The notes: a model not told the origin generated them from the sequence alone. Shown: positions 36,164 through 57,008, numbered from the stretch's first letter. The stretch is 64,000 nucleotides of DNA from Rhodanobacter sp. B04 (GCF_002001125.1 NZ_MUNV01000026.1:62001-126000); one strand, 5' to 3'. Program-made: numbers and translations.

Positions 36164-36553
36164 TCACGCGTCGCTGTCGCCCTCGATGATCCGGCGCTGC
36201 ATGCGATCCAGGTAGGCGTCGAGTTCCTGCGTACTGGTGAAAACCTCGTTCACCGGAACCGCCTTGACGATCTCGAACACCTTGCGCACCTGCGGCTGCG
36301 GGTTCAGCAGCAAGGTGTATCCGCCGCGGGCACGCATGCGCTTGCGGATCTGGGCGAAACTGCGCAGCCCGGCACTGCTGACGTATTCGAGTCCGGCCAG
36401 GTCGATCACCACGGTGCCGCCATCGTCGAGTTGCCGAAGGAGGGCCAGCATAGCCTCGTCGAGTTCGCCGAAGGTCATCGCGTCAAGACGACCGCCAACT
36501 TGCACGATGACACGATCGGGTGCCGGGAATTCACTGTGCAGACTGAGCGTCAT
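36164..36553 (-). CDS. STAS-domain anti-sigma factor antagonist
   Basis: A 129-residue STAS protein of the SpoIIAA/RsbV type. The phosphorylation site is the Ser pair in LEYVSSAGLRSFAQI (about 55-69). The antagonist in such partner switches binds a kinase/anti-sigma when unphosphorylated. Its start overlaps the stop of the phosphatase-kinase gene by four bases (ATGA), so the two are coupled and should work together. It converges on the hydrolase gene with 18 bases between stops. Confidence 0.9.
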   Translation of the reverse strand: MTLSLHSEFPAPDRVIVQVGGRLDAMTFGELDEAMLALLRQLDDGGTVVIDLAGLEYVSSAGLRSFAQIRKRMRARGGYTLLLNPQPQVRKVFEIVKAVPVNEVFTSTQELDAYLDRMQRRIIEGDSDA

Positions 36554-38865
36554 GATGAAGTTCCGTCCTGGTTCGGGTGAATGAATCGGAGCAGCAGATG
36601 ATTGCCATGGGCATGCCGTGTATAGCGCATTTCGCTGGTCATGGTGCGTGCGAGGTGAATGCCGAGACCGCCGATCTGCTCGCGGTCGGCAAGGTCGCCG
36701 GGGAGGCTTGGATCGGGCGGGTGCATGGGATCGAAGGCAATGCCGTCATCGATCAACTCGACCATGACGGCATCCGGTCCGGGATGCAGCAGGACGCGGA
36801 TCTGGCCAGAACGACCGTCGGGATAGCCGTACTCGACCGTGTTGACCAGGAGTTCTTCCAGCACGAGGCGTACGTCGCTACGCAACGAGGGCGCCACGCC
36901 GGCTTCCTGCAGCAGGTGCTCGCAGCGATCCAGTCCGACGAATACATCCTCCAGCTGGCCGGCGATGCATACCTCGGTGTGCGATTGCGCGGCACCATGC
37001 CAGGCCAGTGCCAGCAGGGTGATGTCATCGGCCTGCACGGCATCGGCCACGAAGCGATCGACATCACCCAGCAGCCGTTCGATATAGCCCGCGGTGGAGG
37101 CGGTCGCGGGCATCTGTGCAAGGCATTCCACGGTGCGTTCGATGCCATACATATGCTGATGATCGTCGCTCGCCTCGGTAATGCCATCGGTATACATCAG
37201 CAGGGTCTCGCCCTGGTGCAGACGCAGGTGGTGTTCCGGATAGTCTGAATCCTCATACAGCCCGAGCACGGCGCCCGTGGCGAAATTCAGCAGCTTCGGT
37301 GTGCCTTGGCCACACAGAATGGGTGGTTCATGCCCGGCGCTGGCCAGCACCAGGTTGCCGCTATTCGTGTCGAGCAAACCGCACAACAGGGTGACGAACA
37401 TGCAGCTGTCGTTGCCTCGGCAAAGTTCGAGATTGAGCAGCCGCAGGAGATTCTGCGGAGTCTGTGCGCGAGGCGCCAGCGCCTTGGCCAGGGTGATGGT
37501 CTGTGCCATGAACAAGGCGGCCGGAATGCCCTTGTCGGAGACGTCGCCGACCATCACGAAGAAGCGTTCAGGATCGAGCATGAAATAGCTGTAGAGGTCG
37601 CCGCCGACCGCCCGTGCCGGGCGCAGCGCCGCATGCAGTTCGAAGTGTGCGCAGACGGCGTCGAGGTAGTGCTCGCTCGGCAGCAGGCCGATCTGGATCT
37701 GGTGAGCGATTTCAAGTTCACTGGCCAGCCGCTGCTTTTCCCGTGCGACCCGCGCGAGGTCCTGCAGATGCAGCGCGAGTTCGTGGCGCATCTGATCGAA
37801 CGACAGGGTAAGACGTCCCACTTCGTCATGGCGACTGGTTGGCGGCAGTTCGAAATCCAGTTCGCCGCGGGCGACATGCTCGGCTCGGTCGGCCAGCACG
37901 CCCAGCGGCGCCATCGTGCGGCGGATGGTCAACAACGTGATCAGGGCCACGCCAAGCAGGGCGAGCATGCCAAGCAGCAGACCCCACAGGAAGATCCGCC
38001 GCACGCCGGCATAGATCCGGATCTCCGGCACCACCAGGCCGAGTCGCCAATGGGTGCCTTCGATCGGCGCGGAATAGACCCACACGGCACCATGCACCTG
38101 CGGGTTCTGTGCGACCGGCAGGCGCACGGACTCGGCCTGGTCGCTGGCCACCGCGTTGAGCAGCTCCGGCGTGCCGCGCTTGCCCACCAGTACGGGATTG
38201 TCGTGCGCCAGGTAGTCGCCATCGCTGTCGATCACGAAGACATAGGCGCCTTCCGGCTTGTCCAGATGTCCCAGGACCTGATGCAACCAATCGAGCGTGA
38301 CATCGGCATTGATGATGCCGATGGGGTGTCCTGCACGGCTGATGGCGACCGAATAGTTGATCAGCTGCCGCTGCCGTGACAGTGACAGGAACGGGCGCTG
38401 CCAGCAGCCAGCCGAACAACTCAGTCCGCCCAGGAACCAGTTGCTGTTCCAGTAAGGCCTGGCATCACTGGACAGGTCCCGACTGGCCAACGCGCCATGG
38501 TCCAGGCGGCTCACGAAGGGCGAGTAGGGGCGGGCGTCGACCGGGTCCGATGACGGTTTGAAGGCGGCAGCCAGTCCGTCGATGTCGCGATTGGCCTGCA
38601 AGGTGTCGCGCAACAGCGGTTCGGCACTGTCCTGCCGCGTGGCGATGATGGTCGCGAGCATCTGCGTCGAAATGGCGACGCGGTCGATTCGCGCCTGGAT
38701 CTCACTGCCGGCGCTGGCGGCCAGGGCGGCGGCTTCGTGATGGGTGAGCTGCAGGATCTGCGCGCGGGTGAGGCTGAGCAGCAAAGTGCCGATGGCAGCT
38801 AACACCAGGGTCGAGCCGGCGAGAACCCATAGCGCCATTCGCGATGCGATGCTTCGCAAGACCAT
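36550..38865 (-). CDS. Membrane sensor PP2C (RsbU-like) phosphatase with C-terminal RsbW-like ATPase domain
   Basis: A 771-residue protein: membrane helix (about 10-33), periplasmic Cache-type sensor (about 35-285), second helix (about 290-314), HAMP (about 315-368), SpoIIE/PP2C phosphatase (about 405-620; AVGGDLYSYFML, VGDVSDKGIPAALFMA, YTDGITEA, ADDIT) and HATPase_c anti-sigma kinase (about 635-765; N-box LEELLVNTVEYGYPD, DDGIAFDP, GGLGIHL). It joins phosphatase and kinase of a partner-switch in one chain, with the STAS antagonist encoded next. The ATG is preceded by a G9 run at the ribosome site. Confidence 0.9.
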   Translation of the reverse strand: MVLRSIASRMALWVLAGSTLVLAAIGTLLLSLTRAQILQLTHHEAAALAASAGSEIQARIDRVAISTQMLATIIATRQDSAEPLLRDTLQANRDIDGLAAAFKPSSDPVDARPYSPFVSRLDHGALASRDLSSDARPYWNSNWFLGGLSCSAGCWQRPFLSLSRQRQLINYSVAISRAGHPIGIINADVTLDWLHQVLGHLDKPEGAYVFVIDSDGDYLAHDNPVLVGKRGTPELLNAVASDQAESVRLPVAQNPQVHGAVWVYSAPIEGTHWRLGLVVPEIRIYAGVRRIFLWGLLLGMLALLGVALITLLTIRRTMAPLGVLADRAEHVARGELDFELPPTSRHDEVGRLTLSFDQMRHELALHLQDLARVAREKQRLASELEIAHQIQIGLLPSEHYLDAVCAHFELHAALRPARAVGGDLYSYFMLDPERFFVMVGDVSDKGIPAALFMAQTITLAKALAPRAQTPQNLLRLLNLELCRGNDSCMFVTLLCGLLDTNSGNLVLASAGHEPPILCGQGTPKLLNFATGAVLGLYEDSDYPEHHLRLHQGETLLMYTDGITEASDDHQHMYGIERTVECLAQMPATASTAGYIERLLGDVDRFVADAVQADDITLLALAWHGAAQSHTEVCIAGQLEDVFVGLDRCEHLLQEAGVAPSLRSDVRLVLEELLVNTVEYGYPDGRSGQIRVLLHPGPDAVMVELIDDGIAFDPMHPPDPSLPGDLADREQIGGLGIHLARTMTSEMRYTRHAHGNHLLLRFIHPNQDGTSS

Positions 38866-38871
38866 GCGGTG

Positions 38872-38880
38872 CCCCCCCCC
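38872..38880 (-). repeat. G9 homopolymer at the phosphatase-kinase ribosome-binding site
   Basis: Nine consecutive G on the coding (minus) strand end six bases before the ATG, exactly where the Shine-Dalgarno base-pairing would occur. Homopolymers of this length in high-GC genomes are prone to slippage and could vary translation of the downstream sensor between cells. Confidence 0.6.
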
Positions 38881-38979
38881 GTCCTGTTCTGCATCTAGCC
38901 ATGAAGCGATGTCGGCTGCAAGGCGGTGTGTGGCAACTGGGGTATGGCTGCCAGGGATGGCCTGAATGGGCCTTTGCCT

Positions 38980-39093
38980 GTCATTCCAGCGAACCCCGAA
39001 CTGGGGGCAAGAGCTGGAAACCAGCGTATTCAGCGACCTGCAACGGCCCTGGATCCCAGCTCTTGCCCCCAGTTCGGGGTTCACTGGGGTGAC
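38980..39093. repeat. Large REP-type palindrome
   Basis: Two arms of about 45 bases are near-perfect reverse complements (cores GAACCCCGAACTGGGGGCAA and TTGCCCCCAGTTCGGGGTTC), flanking a 24-base loop. A shortened third fragment, GGATCTTGCCCCCAG, is at 39137-39151. The outer ends GTCATTCCAGC and ACTGGGGTGAC resemble the tips of Xanthomonadales REP elements. It fills the gap between the divergent phosphatase and thioesterase genes and is not coding. Confidence 0.75.
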
Positions 39094-39162
39094 GAATTAT
39101 TCAGACCATCCCTAGTCGGGGCATAATCATGCTCCCGGATCTTGCCCCCAGACAGCAGACTG

Positions 39163-39651
39163 ATGCCAGGACAACAGCACGAAGTGACGTTCCGTTTTCT
39201 CGCCGAACCCACCGATGTCAATTTCGGCGGCAAGGTGCACGGCGGCATGGTGATGAAATGGATCGACCAGGCCGGCTATGCCTGCGCCGTGGGCTGGAGC
39301 GGGGCGTATTGCGTTACCGCCTCGGTCAGCGGGATCCAGTTTGTCGCACCGATCCTGATCGGCGACATGGTCACGGTACGGGCCCGGCTGATCCATACCG
39401 GAACCTCCAGCATGCATTTCGCCGTGGATGTGCTGGCACGGGATCTGCGCAAGGGCGAGCACCGGCTGGCGACCAGCTGCGTGATGGTGTTCGTGGCGTT
39501 GGACCGCCCGGACGGTAAGCCGACCCCGGTGCCGCACTGGGAGCCGCACGACGACAGCGAGCGCCAGTTGCAGGCGCAGGCGAAGCAGCTGCTGGAGCTG
39601 TCCAAGGGAATGGAGAAGCTGGTCGATCTGCGTGCCGCATCCGTGGGTTGA
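39163..39651 (+). CDS. Acyl-CoA thioesterase (hotdog fold)
   Basis: A 162-residue hotdog-fold thioesterase of the YciA/BFIT type: FRFLAEPTDVNFGGKVHGGMVMKWIDQAGYACA (nucleotide and catalytic region, about 10-42), GDMVTVRARLIHTGTSSMHFAVDV, then a C-terminal helix. It hydrolyses acyl-CoA to free acid and CoA. ATG at 39163 is used; a TTG seven codons upstream lies inside the third fragment of the REP palindrome and is an unlikely start. It sits directly before the tRNA cluster with no obvious functional link. Confidence 0.87.
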   Translation: MPGQQHEVTFRFLAEPTDVNFGGKVHGGMVMKWIDQAGYACAVGWSGAYCVTASVSGIQFVAPILIGDMVTVRARLIHTGTSSMHFAVDVLARDLRKGEHRLATSCVMVFVALDRPDGKPTPVPHWEPHDDSERQLQAQAKQLLELSKGMEKLVDLRAASVG

Positions 39652-39711
39652 GCGGGGTCGGATTTTTGTCGGGAATTCACTTCGACAAGCGGATTTGGCC
39701 TCACAAGGTGT

Positions 39712-39739
39712 TGACAGTTTGAGGCTCGATCCACACAAT
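39712..39739 (+). promoter_or_regulatory. Sigma-70 promoter of the tRNA-tuf operon
   Basis: A perfect -35 TTGACA, a 16-base spacer and a -10 CACAAT (4 of 6), followed by a GC-rich discriminator ACGCG. That pattern is typical of stringently controlled stable-RNA promoters. It lies just before tRNA-Tyr and should drive tRNATyr-Gly-Thr-tuf. Confidence 0.65.
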
Positions 39740-39753
39740 ACGCGTTCTTTGTT

Positions 39754-39839
39754 GGAGGGATACCCAAGCGGCCAACGGGGGCAGACTGTAAATCTGCTGG
39801 CTTACGCCTTCGGTGGTTCGAATCCACCTCCCTCCACCA
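39754..39839 (+). tRNA. tRNA-Tyr (anticodon GTA)
   Basis: An 86-nt tRNA with a long variable arm and encoded CCA. The acceptor stem GGAGGGA pairs with TCCCTCC. The anticodon arm GCAGA-CTGTAAA-TCTGC gives GTA. First gene of the tRNA-tuf operon. Confidence 0.97.
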
Positions 39840-39857
39840 GCAAGAGTTCCGCGCAGG

Positions 39858-39931
39858 GCGGGAGTAGTTCAATGGTAGAACATCAGTTTTCCAAACTGAT
39901 TACGCGGGTTCGATTCCCGCCTTCCGCTCCA
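39858..39931 (+). tRNA. tRNA-Gly (anticodon TCC)
   Basis: A 74-nt tRNA with encoded CCA. The acceptor stem GCGGGAG pairs with CTTCCGC (one G-T pair). The anticodon arm TCAGT-TTTCCAA-ACTGA gives TCC, reading GGA/GGG. It lies 18 bases after tRNA-Tyr. Confidence 0.97.
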
Positions 39932-39954
39932 TTGGCTCTCGCGTTGCGTTCAGT

Positions 39955-40030
<76 letters not shown>

Positions 40031-40106
40031 TTCATTCGGCCATTACGGTCAGCCCCGCAAGGGCAGGTTCCTTCCAACTCATTGACTCCATCGGGGTTTA
40101 GCGCGC

Positions 40107-41297
<1,191 letters not shown>

Positions 41298-41338
41298 GAT
41301 AGGGCGTCGCGCTTCGGTGCGAGGTTCAAAGCTCACGG

Positions 41339-41364
41339 GGCGAGCGGACTCAAGGCCGCTCGCC
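41339..41364 (+). terminator. Hairpin after tuf copy 1
   Basis: GGCGAGCGG and CCGCTCGCC form a 9-bp GC-rich stem with an 8-base loop, followed by ATCGTGTTTA. The weak U-tract suggests partial termination between tuf and the tRNA-Trp-secE transcript. Confidence 0.5.
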
Positions 41365-41389
41365 ATCGTGTTTAAAGTTCAAGCCATGT

Positions 41390-41465
<76 letters not shown>

Positions 41466-41546
41466 CTTCCCCGAGGATCGAGACGGGTGACGATGGCAAG
41501 GCCGACCGCGAGGTTCGGCGTGCTGCTGGCATCCGATCACTAGTGC

Positions 41547-41942
41547 ATGAATACCAAGGCAGAACAGCCCAAGGGCACGAACGCCGCCGACATCGGCAAG
41601 CTGGTACTGGCGGGGCTGGTGCTGATTGCCGGTATCGTCGCCTATTCCTGGTTCGGGCGGGACGGCAGCATTTCCTCGTCGGTGCGCCTGCTCGGCGTGC
41701 TGGCTGCGCTGGTGATCGCCCTGGCGATTGCGGCGTTCACCGCATTGGGGCGTCGCGTCCGGAACTTCATCGGCGAGTCGCAGTTCGAAATGCGCAAGGT
41801 GGTCTGGCCGACGCGCGACGAGACGATCAAGACGACCGGCATCATCATCGTGGTGGTGATCGTGCTGTCATTGCTGCTCGGCCTGATTGACCTGATCCTG
41901 AAGTCGGTCATTCTCGACTGGCTGCTGAAATTGGGTGCCTGA
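41547..41942 (+). CDS. secE: Preprotein translocase subunit SecE
   Basis: A 131-residue SecE, the essential clamp of the SecYEG channel. It has three membrane helices (about 20-36, 46-66, 96-122) and the conserved cytoplasmic region [22 protein letters not shown] before the last helix. It matches the long, three-helix form seen in E. coli (127 residues). No clear ribosome site precedes the ATG. nusG follows within eight bases. Confidence 0.96.
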   Translation: MNTKAEQPKGTNAADIGKLVLAGLVLIAGIVAYSWFGRDGSISSSVRLLGVLAALVIALAIAAFTALGRRVRNFIGESQFEMRKVVWPTRDETIKTTGIIIVVVIVLSLLLGLIDLILKSVILDWLLKLGA

Positions 41943-41949
41943 GGTGAGC

Positions 41950-42510
41950 ATGAGCAAGCGCTGGTATGTGGTGCACGCCTATTCGGGTTTCGAGAATCAG
42001 GTGAAGCGTTCCCTCGACGAGCGTATCAAGCGCGCCGGGATGGAAGAGAAGTTCGGTGAAGTGCTGGTGCCGACCGAGGAAGTGATCGAGATGCGTGGCG
42101 GCCAGAAGCGCCGCAGCGATCGCAAGTTCTTCCCGGGTTACGTGCTGGTGCAGATCGAGACGAATACCGAGGGCAAGTCGCCGCGGATCGACGACGAGTG
42201 CTGGCATCTGATCAAGGAAACCCCGAAGGTGATGGGTTTCATCGGTGGCACCGCCGATCGTCCGCTGCCGATCAAGGACAGCGAGGCCGACGCCATCCTC
42301 AGTCGCGTGCGCGAAGGTGTCGAGAAGCCCAAGCCCAAGGTGCTGTTCGAGCCGGGCGAGATGGTGCGCGTCACCGAAGGCCCGTTCAACGATTTCAACG
42401 GCGTGGTCGAGGAAGTCAACTACGAGAAGAGCCGCCTGCGCGTCGCCGTGCTGATCTTCGGTCGTTCGACCCCGGTCGAGTTGGAATTCGGTCAGGTCGA
42501 GAAGGCCTGA
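41950..42510 (+). CDS. nusG: Transcription elongation/antitermination factor NusG
   Basis: A 186-residue NusG: the N-terminal NGN domain ([20 protein letters not shown]... to about 120) binds RNA polymerase and the C-terminal KOW domain (about 130-186; [25 protein letters not shown]) contacts Rho or ribosomal S10. A GAGGTGAG site supports the ATG; the secE stop is eight bases upstream. Length is standard. Confidence 0.97.
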   Translation: MSKRWYVVHAYSGFENQVKRSLDERIKRAGMEEKFGEVLVPTEEVIEMRGGQKRRSDRKFFPGYVLVQIETNTEGKSPRIDDECWHLIKETPKVMGFIGGTADRPLPIKDSEADAILSRVREGVEKPKPKVLFEPGEMVRVTEGPFNDFNGVVEEVNYEKSRLRVAVLIFGRSTPVELEFGQVEKA

Positions 42511-42707
42511 TCCGGACTGCTTCGCCATCTTGGCACGGGGCTTGCTGAAAGCCTGACCAATCTCTATACTGCGCGGTTCACGCTGGATCTTTTTCGATCC
42601 GGCGTGCCCGTGTTTCAGGATCCGCATGAGGCGGATCCGTTCCTTCCATCCACGGACCGGTGCACAGCGAGGAGCCGCAAGGCGCCTGGACTCGCGAGGA
42701 AAATCCA

Positions 42708-43136
42708 ATGGCAAAGAAAGTTACTGGTTACATCAAGCTGCAGGTCAAGGCCGGTCAGGCCAACCCGTCGCCGCCGGTGGGCCCCGCCCTCGGTCAGCGC
42801 GGCCTGAACATCATGGAATTCTGCAAGGCGTTCAATGCCGCCACGCAGAAGATGGAGCCGGGTCTGCCGATTCCGGTGATCATCACCGCGTACTCCGATC
42901 GCAGCTTCACCTTCATCACCAAGACCCCGCCCGCCACGATCCTGCTGAAGAAGATCACCGGCGTGGCCAAGGGTTCGCCGAAGCCGAATACCGACAAGGT
43001 CGGCAAGGTCACCCGCGCTCAGCTTGAGAATGTGGCCAAGCAGAAAGAGCCGGATCTGACGGCGGCGGATCTGGACGCGGCGGTGCGCACCATTGCGGGT
43101 AGCGCGCGCAGCATGGGCCTGGTAGTGGAGGGTTAA
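42708..43136 (+). CDS. rplK: 50S ribosomal protein L11
   Basis: A 142-residue L11 with the N-terminal domain that forms the GTPase-associated centre ([34 protein letters not shown]) and a C-terminal rRNA-binding domain. A GAGGAAAA ribosome site precedes the ATG, and rplA starts three bases after its stop. The 197-base gap to nusG probably contains the rplKA promoter, which I could not pick out. Confidence 0.98.
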   Translation: MAKKVTGYIKLQVKAGQANPSPPVGPALGQRGLNIMEFCKAFNAATQKMEPGLPIPVIITAYSDRSFTFITKTPPATILLKKITGVAKGSPKPNTDKVGKVTRAQLENVAKQKEPDLTAADLDAAVRTIAGSARSMGLVVEG

Positions 43137-43139
43137 GAC

Positions 43140-43847
43140 ATGGCAAAGCTCACGAAGCGTATGAAGTCGGCTCAGGCCGCAGTGCAGCCGGGCAAGTTCT
43201 ATGGCCTGGAAGAGGCGCTGAAGATCGTCAAGGACAACGCCACGGCGAAGTTCGCCGAGTCGGTGGACGTGGCCGTGCGCCTTGGCATCGACGCGAAGAA
43301 GTCCGACCAGGGTGTGCGTGGTTCCTCGCTGCTGCCGCACGGTACCGGCAAGACTGTCAAGGTCGCCGTGTTCTGCCCGCCGGGCGAGAAGGCCGAGGCC
43401 GCCAAGGCCGCCGGTGCCGACGCGGTCGGCATGGACGACCTGGCCGAGCGCATGCAGGCCGGTGATCTCGACTTCGGTCGCGTGATCGCCACGCCGGACG
43501 CGATGCGCGTGGTCGGCAAGCTCGGCCAGCTGCTTGGCCCGCGCGGCCTGATGCCGAACCCGAAGGACGGCTCGGTCACCGCCGACGTCGCCACCGCGGT
43601 GAAGAATGCCAAGGCCGGCCAGGTGAAGTTCCGCAACGACAAGGCGGGCATCATCCACGCCACCATCGGCAAGGCCAGCTTCGAGGCGTCCCAGCTCGCG
43701 GACAACCTCAACACGCTGATCGCCGACCTGCTGAAGGCCAAGCCGTCCACGGCGAAGGGTCAGTTCCTGCAGAAGGTTGCCCTGTCCAGCACGATGGGCG
43801 TCGGCGTTGCCGTCGATACCTCGTCGCTGAACACCGCAGCCAAGTAA
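43140..43847 (+). CDS. rplA: 50S ribosomal protein L1
   Basis: A 235-residue L1, component of the mobile L1 stalk and, in relatives, translational repressor of the L11 operon. It is recognised by [32 protein letters not shown]. Length matches E. coli (234). It is tightly coupled to rplK and followed by an attenuator-like hairpin. Confidence 0.98.
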   Translation: MAKLTKRMKSAQAAVQPGKFYGLEEALKIVKDNATAKFAESVDVAVRLGIDAKKSDQGVRGSSLLPHGTGKTVKVAVFCPPGEKAEAAKAAGADAVGMDDLAERMQAGDLDFGRVIATPDAMRVVGKLGQLLGPRGLMPNPKDGSVTADVATAVKNAKAGQVKFRNDKAGIIHATIGKASFEASQLADNLNTLIADLLKAKPSTAKGQFLQKVALSSTMGVGVAVDTSSLNTAAK

Positions 43848-43856
43848 GACTCAAGT

Positions 43857-43893
43857 CCCGCAGCGGCGGTTTCGCCGATGCGGGCAAGTTTTT
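43857..43893 (+). terminator. Attenuator/terminator after rplA
   Basis: CCCGCA...TGCGGG with inner GGCG/CGCC around a TTT loop forms a long GC-rich hairpin, followed by CAAGTTTTT. It likely reduces read-through from rplKA into rplJL. Confidence 0.65.
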
Positions 43894-44194
43894 GAAGGCA
43901 GCCCCGGCCGCGCAGGCCGGAGCAGCCGTCAAAGACCGCAGGCGCGATCAGCGCGCGATGACGACGGGCAGGACGCTCGCACTGGCATGGAATCGCCGTC
44001 GTCGCCAGCGGGACCGCTTAATCGGGTTACTTGTGAATCCGGCCTGCGCAGATGGTGCTGCCCGATCTGGAATTGTTCGATCTGTTCTGGAAAGGCCAAC
44101 ACCCGGGGCACCTCGTGTCCTCGACGTCAAGGAGGGCGTCGCCCAGGACCGCAAGCGGCAGGAGCCGTAAGCGGAGTTCATTTGGAGGAGTGCA
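43894..44194 (+). promoter_or_regulatory. rplJ leader (putative L10-binding leader RNA)
   Basis: Within the 347 bases between rplA and rplJ, this stretch has no open frame with a ribosome site but many short GC-rich stems. In related bacteria the L10-L12 complex binds a structured leader here to repress rplJL. The call rests on position and length; I did not verify the secondary structure against the family model. Confidence 0.45.
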
Positions 44195-44728
44195 ATGGCT
44201 CTAAATCTGTCTCAGAAGCATGAAGTAGTCGCCGAACTGGCAGAAGTTGCCGCGAAGGCTCACTCCTTGATTGCTGTCGAGTACGCGGGCACCACGGTCG
44301 AGCAGATGACCGCGATGCGCAAGAAGGCCCGTGAAACCAATGTGTACTTGCGAGTCGTCAAGAACACGCTGGCGTCGCGCGCCGTGGCCGGTACCGAGTT
44401 CGAGGTCGTCAAGGACGCCCTGGTCGGTCCGCTGCTGTACGCATTCTCGATGGAAGAGCCCGGCGCTGCCGGGCGTCTGATCAAGGAATTCGCCAAGGGC
44501 AACGACAAGCTGAAGGCGAAAATCGTCTCGGTGGAAGGCAAGTTGCTGCCGGCTGCGCACGTCGACGTGCTGGCCTCGCTGCCGACCCGCGAACAGGCGC
44601 TGGCCATGCTGGCCCGTCTGCTGGCCGAACCGGCATCGATGTTTGCCCGCGCCGTCAAGGCCGTGGCCGACAAGCAGGGTGGTGGCGAAGTCGCCGCCGA
44701 AGCCCCGGCCGAAGTCGAGCCCGCCTAA
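44195..44728 (+). CDS. rplJ: 50S ribosomal protein L10
   Basis: A 177-residue L10 that anchors L7/L12 dimers at the stalk base. N-terminal motif [28 protein letters not shown] and [12 protein letters not shown] are typical; the C-terminal helix binds L12. An Ala/Glu-rich tail (EAPAEVEPA) makes it a little longer than E. coli (165). A GGAGGAG ribosome site precedes the ATG. Confidence 0.98.
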   Translation: MALNLSQKHEVVAELAEVAAKAHSLIAVEYAGTTVEQMTAMRKKARETNVYLRVVKNTLASRAVAGTEFEVVKDALVGPLLYAFSMEEPGAAGRLIKEFAKGNDKLKAKIVSVEGKLLPAAHVDVLASLPTREQALAMLARLLAEPASMFARAVKAVADKQGGGEVAAEAPAEVEPA

Positions 44729-44775
44729 GTTCGCCGTCTACTTACTAAATCGAATCAACCCCAGAGGTAAATCAA

Positions 44776-45144
44776 ATGTCCCTGTCCAACGAACAAATCG
44801 TTGAAGCCGTAGCCGCCAAGTCGCTGATGGAAGTGATGGATCTGGTCAAGGCCATCGAAGAGAAGTTTGGCGTGTCCGCCGCCGCTCCGGTCGCCGTCGC
44901 TGGTCCGGCGGCGGCGGCCCCGGTTGCCGAAGCGCAGACCGAGTTCGACGTGATCCTGAAGAACGCCGGCGCCAAGAAGGTCGACGTGATCAAGGCTGTC
45001 CGCGCCATCACCGGCCTGGGCCTGAAGGAAGCCAAGGACCTCACCGAGGCCGGCGGCGTCCTGAAGGAAGCCGTGTCGAAGGAAGACGCCGACAAGTTCA
45101 AGAAGGAACTCGAAGCTGCCGGCGCCACGGTCGAACTGAAGTAA
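44776..45144 (+). CDS. rplL: 50S ribosomal protein L7/L12
   Basis: A 122-residue L7/L12, which recruits translation factors. N-terminal dimerisation helix [22 protein letters not shown], an Ala/Pro hinge (about 35-52), and C-terminal domain [38 protein letters not shown] lies nine bases before the ATG. A strong hairpin follows before rpoB. Confidence 0.98.
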   Translation: MSLSNEQIVEAVAAKSLMEVMDLVKAIEEKFGVSAAAPVAVAGPAAAAPVAEAQTEFDVILKNAGAKKVDVIKAVRAITGLGLKEAKDLTEAGGVLKEAVSKEDADKFKKELEAAGATVELK

Positions 45145-45186
45145 TTGGCGCCTTGCGCGTCGTCAGTTTGATCTAGCGTCAAGCAA

Positions 45187-45221
45187 GCCTGGGGGCGTGA
45201 GCCCCCGGGCTTTGCCTGCTT
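45187..45221 (+). terminator. Hairpin after rplL (attenuator)
   Basis: GCCTGGGGGC-GTGA-GCCCCCGGGC forms a 10-bp stem with a GNRA tetraloop, followed by TTTGCCTGCTT. It probably lowers rpoBC expression relative to rplJL, as the rplL-rpoB attenuator does in E. coli. Confidence 0.65.
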
Positions 45222-45246
45222 AGGCGTGAAAGAGTTGAGTGGCGAG

Positions 45247-45295
45247 GGGAATGGAGAATGCGGAATCGCCAGACGATTCCACATTCTCGATTCCC
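45247..45295 (+). other. Long hairpin between rplL and rpoB (possible RNase III site or REP-like element)
   Basis: A 22-base arm and its complement form about 20 base pairs with two mismatches and a 5-base loop, with arms built from GGGAAT, GAGAATG and GGAATCG blocks. The location matches the RNase III processing hairpin of the E. coli rplL-rpoB gap. The GGGAATGGAGAATG-like arms also resemble dispersed repeats of Xanthomonadales, so either reading is possible. Confidence 0.55.
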
Positions 45296-45381
45296 AGATC
45301 CACGGATTTGTGAACACCTGATTTTTCATTCAGCCGGTGTGTGCACCACCGGCGTCACTGCGAACCGAGGCGCTACCGATC

Positions 45382-49542
<4,161 letters not shown>

Positions 49543-49568
49543 CCCGCGCAGTCACAGGAGCCTAAGCA

Positions 49569-53783
<4,215 letters not shown>

Positions 53784-53869
53784 GCCTGTTCAAGGCTTCA
53801 CTCGCTGACATACGAAATGAGGTGCATGGACGCACCTCGTGTTCGGGCCCAGGACGGCAGAGCGTCAGC

Positions 53870-53898
53870 TTGCCTATGGCAGGCTGCTCATGTTAAAT
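53870..53898 (+). promoter_or_regulatory. Candidate sigma-70 promoter for rpsL
   Basis: TTGCCT, 17-base spacer, TTAAAT (4 of 6 at each element) lies in the rpoC-rpsL gap, followed by an attenuator-like stem at 53910-53945. Start of transcription would be near 53905, giving a leader of about 55 bases. Confidence 0.5.
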
Positions 53899-53909
53899 TC
53901 CCGCTTCTT

Positions 53910-53945
53910 GGCAGACCGAGCTTATTCGGGCTGCCTTTATGTTTT
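53910..53945 (+). terminator. Attenuator-like hairpin in rpsL leader
   Basis: GGCAG-A-CCGA and TCGG-G-CTGCC form a 9-bp stem with one mismatch and loop GCTTAT, followed by TTTATGTTTT. It lies 15 bases before the rpsL start and could attenuate or serve as the S12/S7 regulatory structure. An upstream stem GAGGTGC/GCACCTC is at 53819-53838. Confidence 0.5.
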
Positions 53946-53960
53946 CAGGAACAGCTTCGC

Positions 53961-54335
<375 letters not shown>

Positions 54336-54347
54336 AGGACTCGAAAC

Positions 54348-54815
54348 ATGTCGCGTAAAGGTTCACATCCCGCCCGTCTGGTTCTGCCCGATCCCAAGCA
54401 TGGCAGCCAGCTGATTGCCCGTTTCATCAACATGGTGATGAAGAGCGGCAAGAAATCCGTCGCCGAGAGCATCGTCTACGGTGCATTGCAGCACATCGGT
54501 GAAAAGAATGCCGAGCCGGTGGCTCTGGTCGAAAAGGCGCTCAACAACATCGCTCCGGCGGTCGAGGTGAAGTCGCGCCGTGTCGGTGGCGCCACCTACC
54601 AGGTGCCGGTCGAAGTGCGTCCGGGTCGCCGCATGGCGCTGGCGATGCGCTGGGTCATCGATGCCGCCCGCAAGCGTGGCGAGACCTCGATGCCGCGCAA
54701 GCTGGCTGCCGAGTTGCTTGAGGCTTCGGAAAGCCGCGGCGGTGCTGCGAAGAAGCGCGAAGAGACGCATCGCATGGCAGAAGCCAACAAGGCCTTCTCG
54801 CACTATCGCTGGTAA
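54348..54815 (+). CDS. rpsG: 30S ribosomal protein S7
   Basis: A 155-residue S7, initiator of 30S head assembly and likely autoregulator of the str operon. Typical motifs are [23 protein letters not shown] and [20 protein letters not shown]. The short C-terminal form ends [12 protein letters not shown] lies before the ATG. Length close to E. coli B type (156). Confidence 0.98.
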   Translation: MSRKGSHPARLVLPDPKHGSQLIARFINMVMKSGKKSVAESIVYGALQHIGEKNAEPVALVEKALNNIAPAVEVKSRRVGGATYQVPVEVRPGRRMALAMRWVIDAARKRGETSMPRKLAAELLEASESRGGAAKKREETHRMAEANKAFSHYRW

Positions 54816-54890
54816 GCATCGTCCGCAACGGGCGGTTTGAATCTCAGATTCCCCTCGTTGCGAGCAACAAACTTTTTAGAGGTTATCCAC

Positions 54891-57008
<2,118 letters not shown>

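Noticed and set aside
38866-39084. N-terminal extension of the phosphatase-kinase frame
   Set aside because: It reads through the REP palindrome and the G9 tract; the membrane helix of the sensor begins right after the ATG at 38865.
39142-39162. TTG start for the thioesterase
   Set aside because: It lies in the decayed third copy of the palindrome and adds residues not typical of the family; the ATG at 39163 is preferred.
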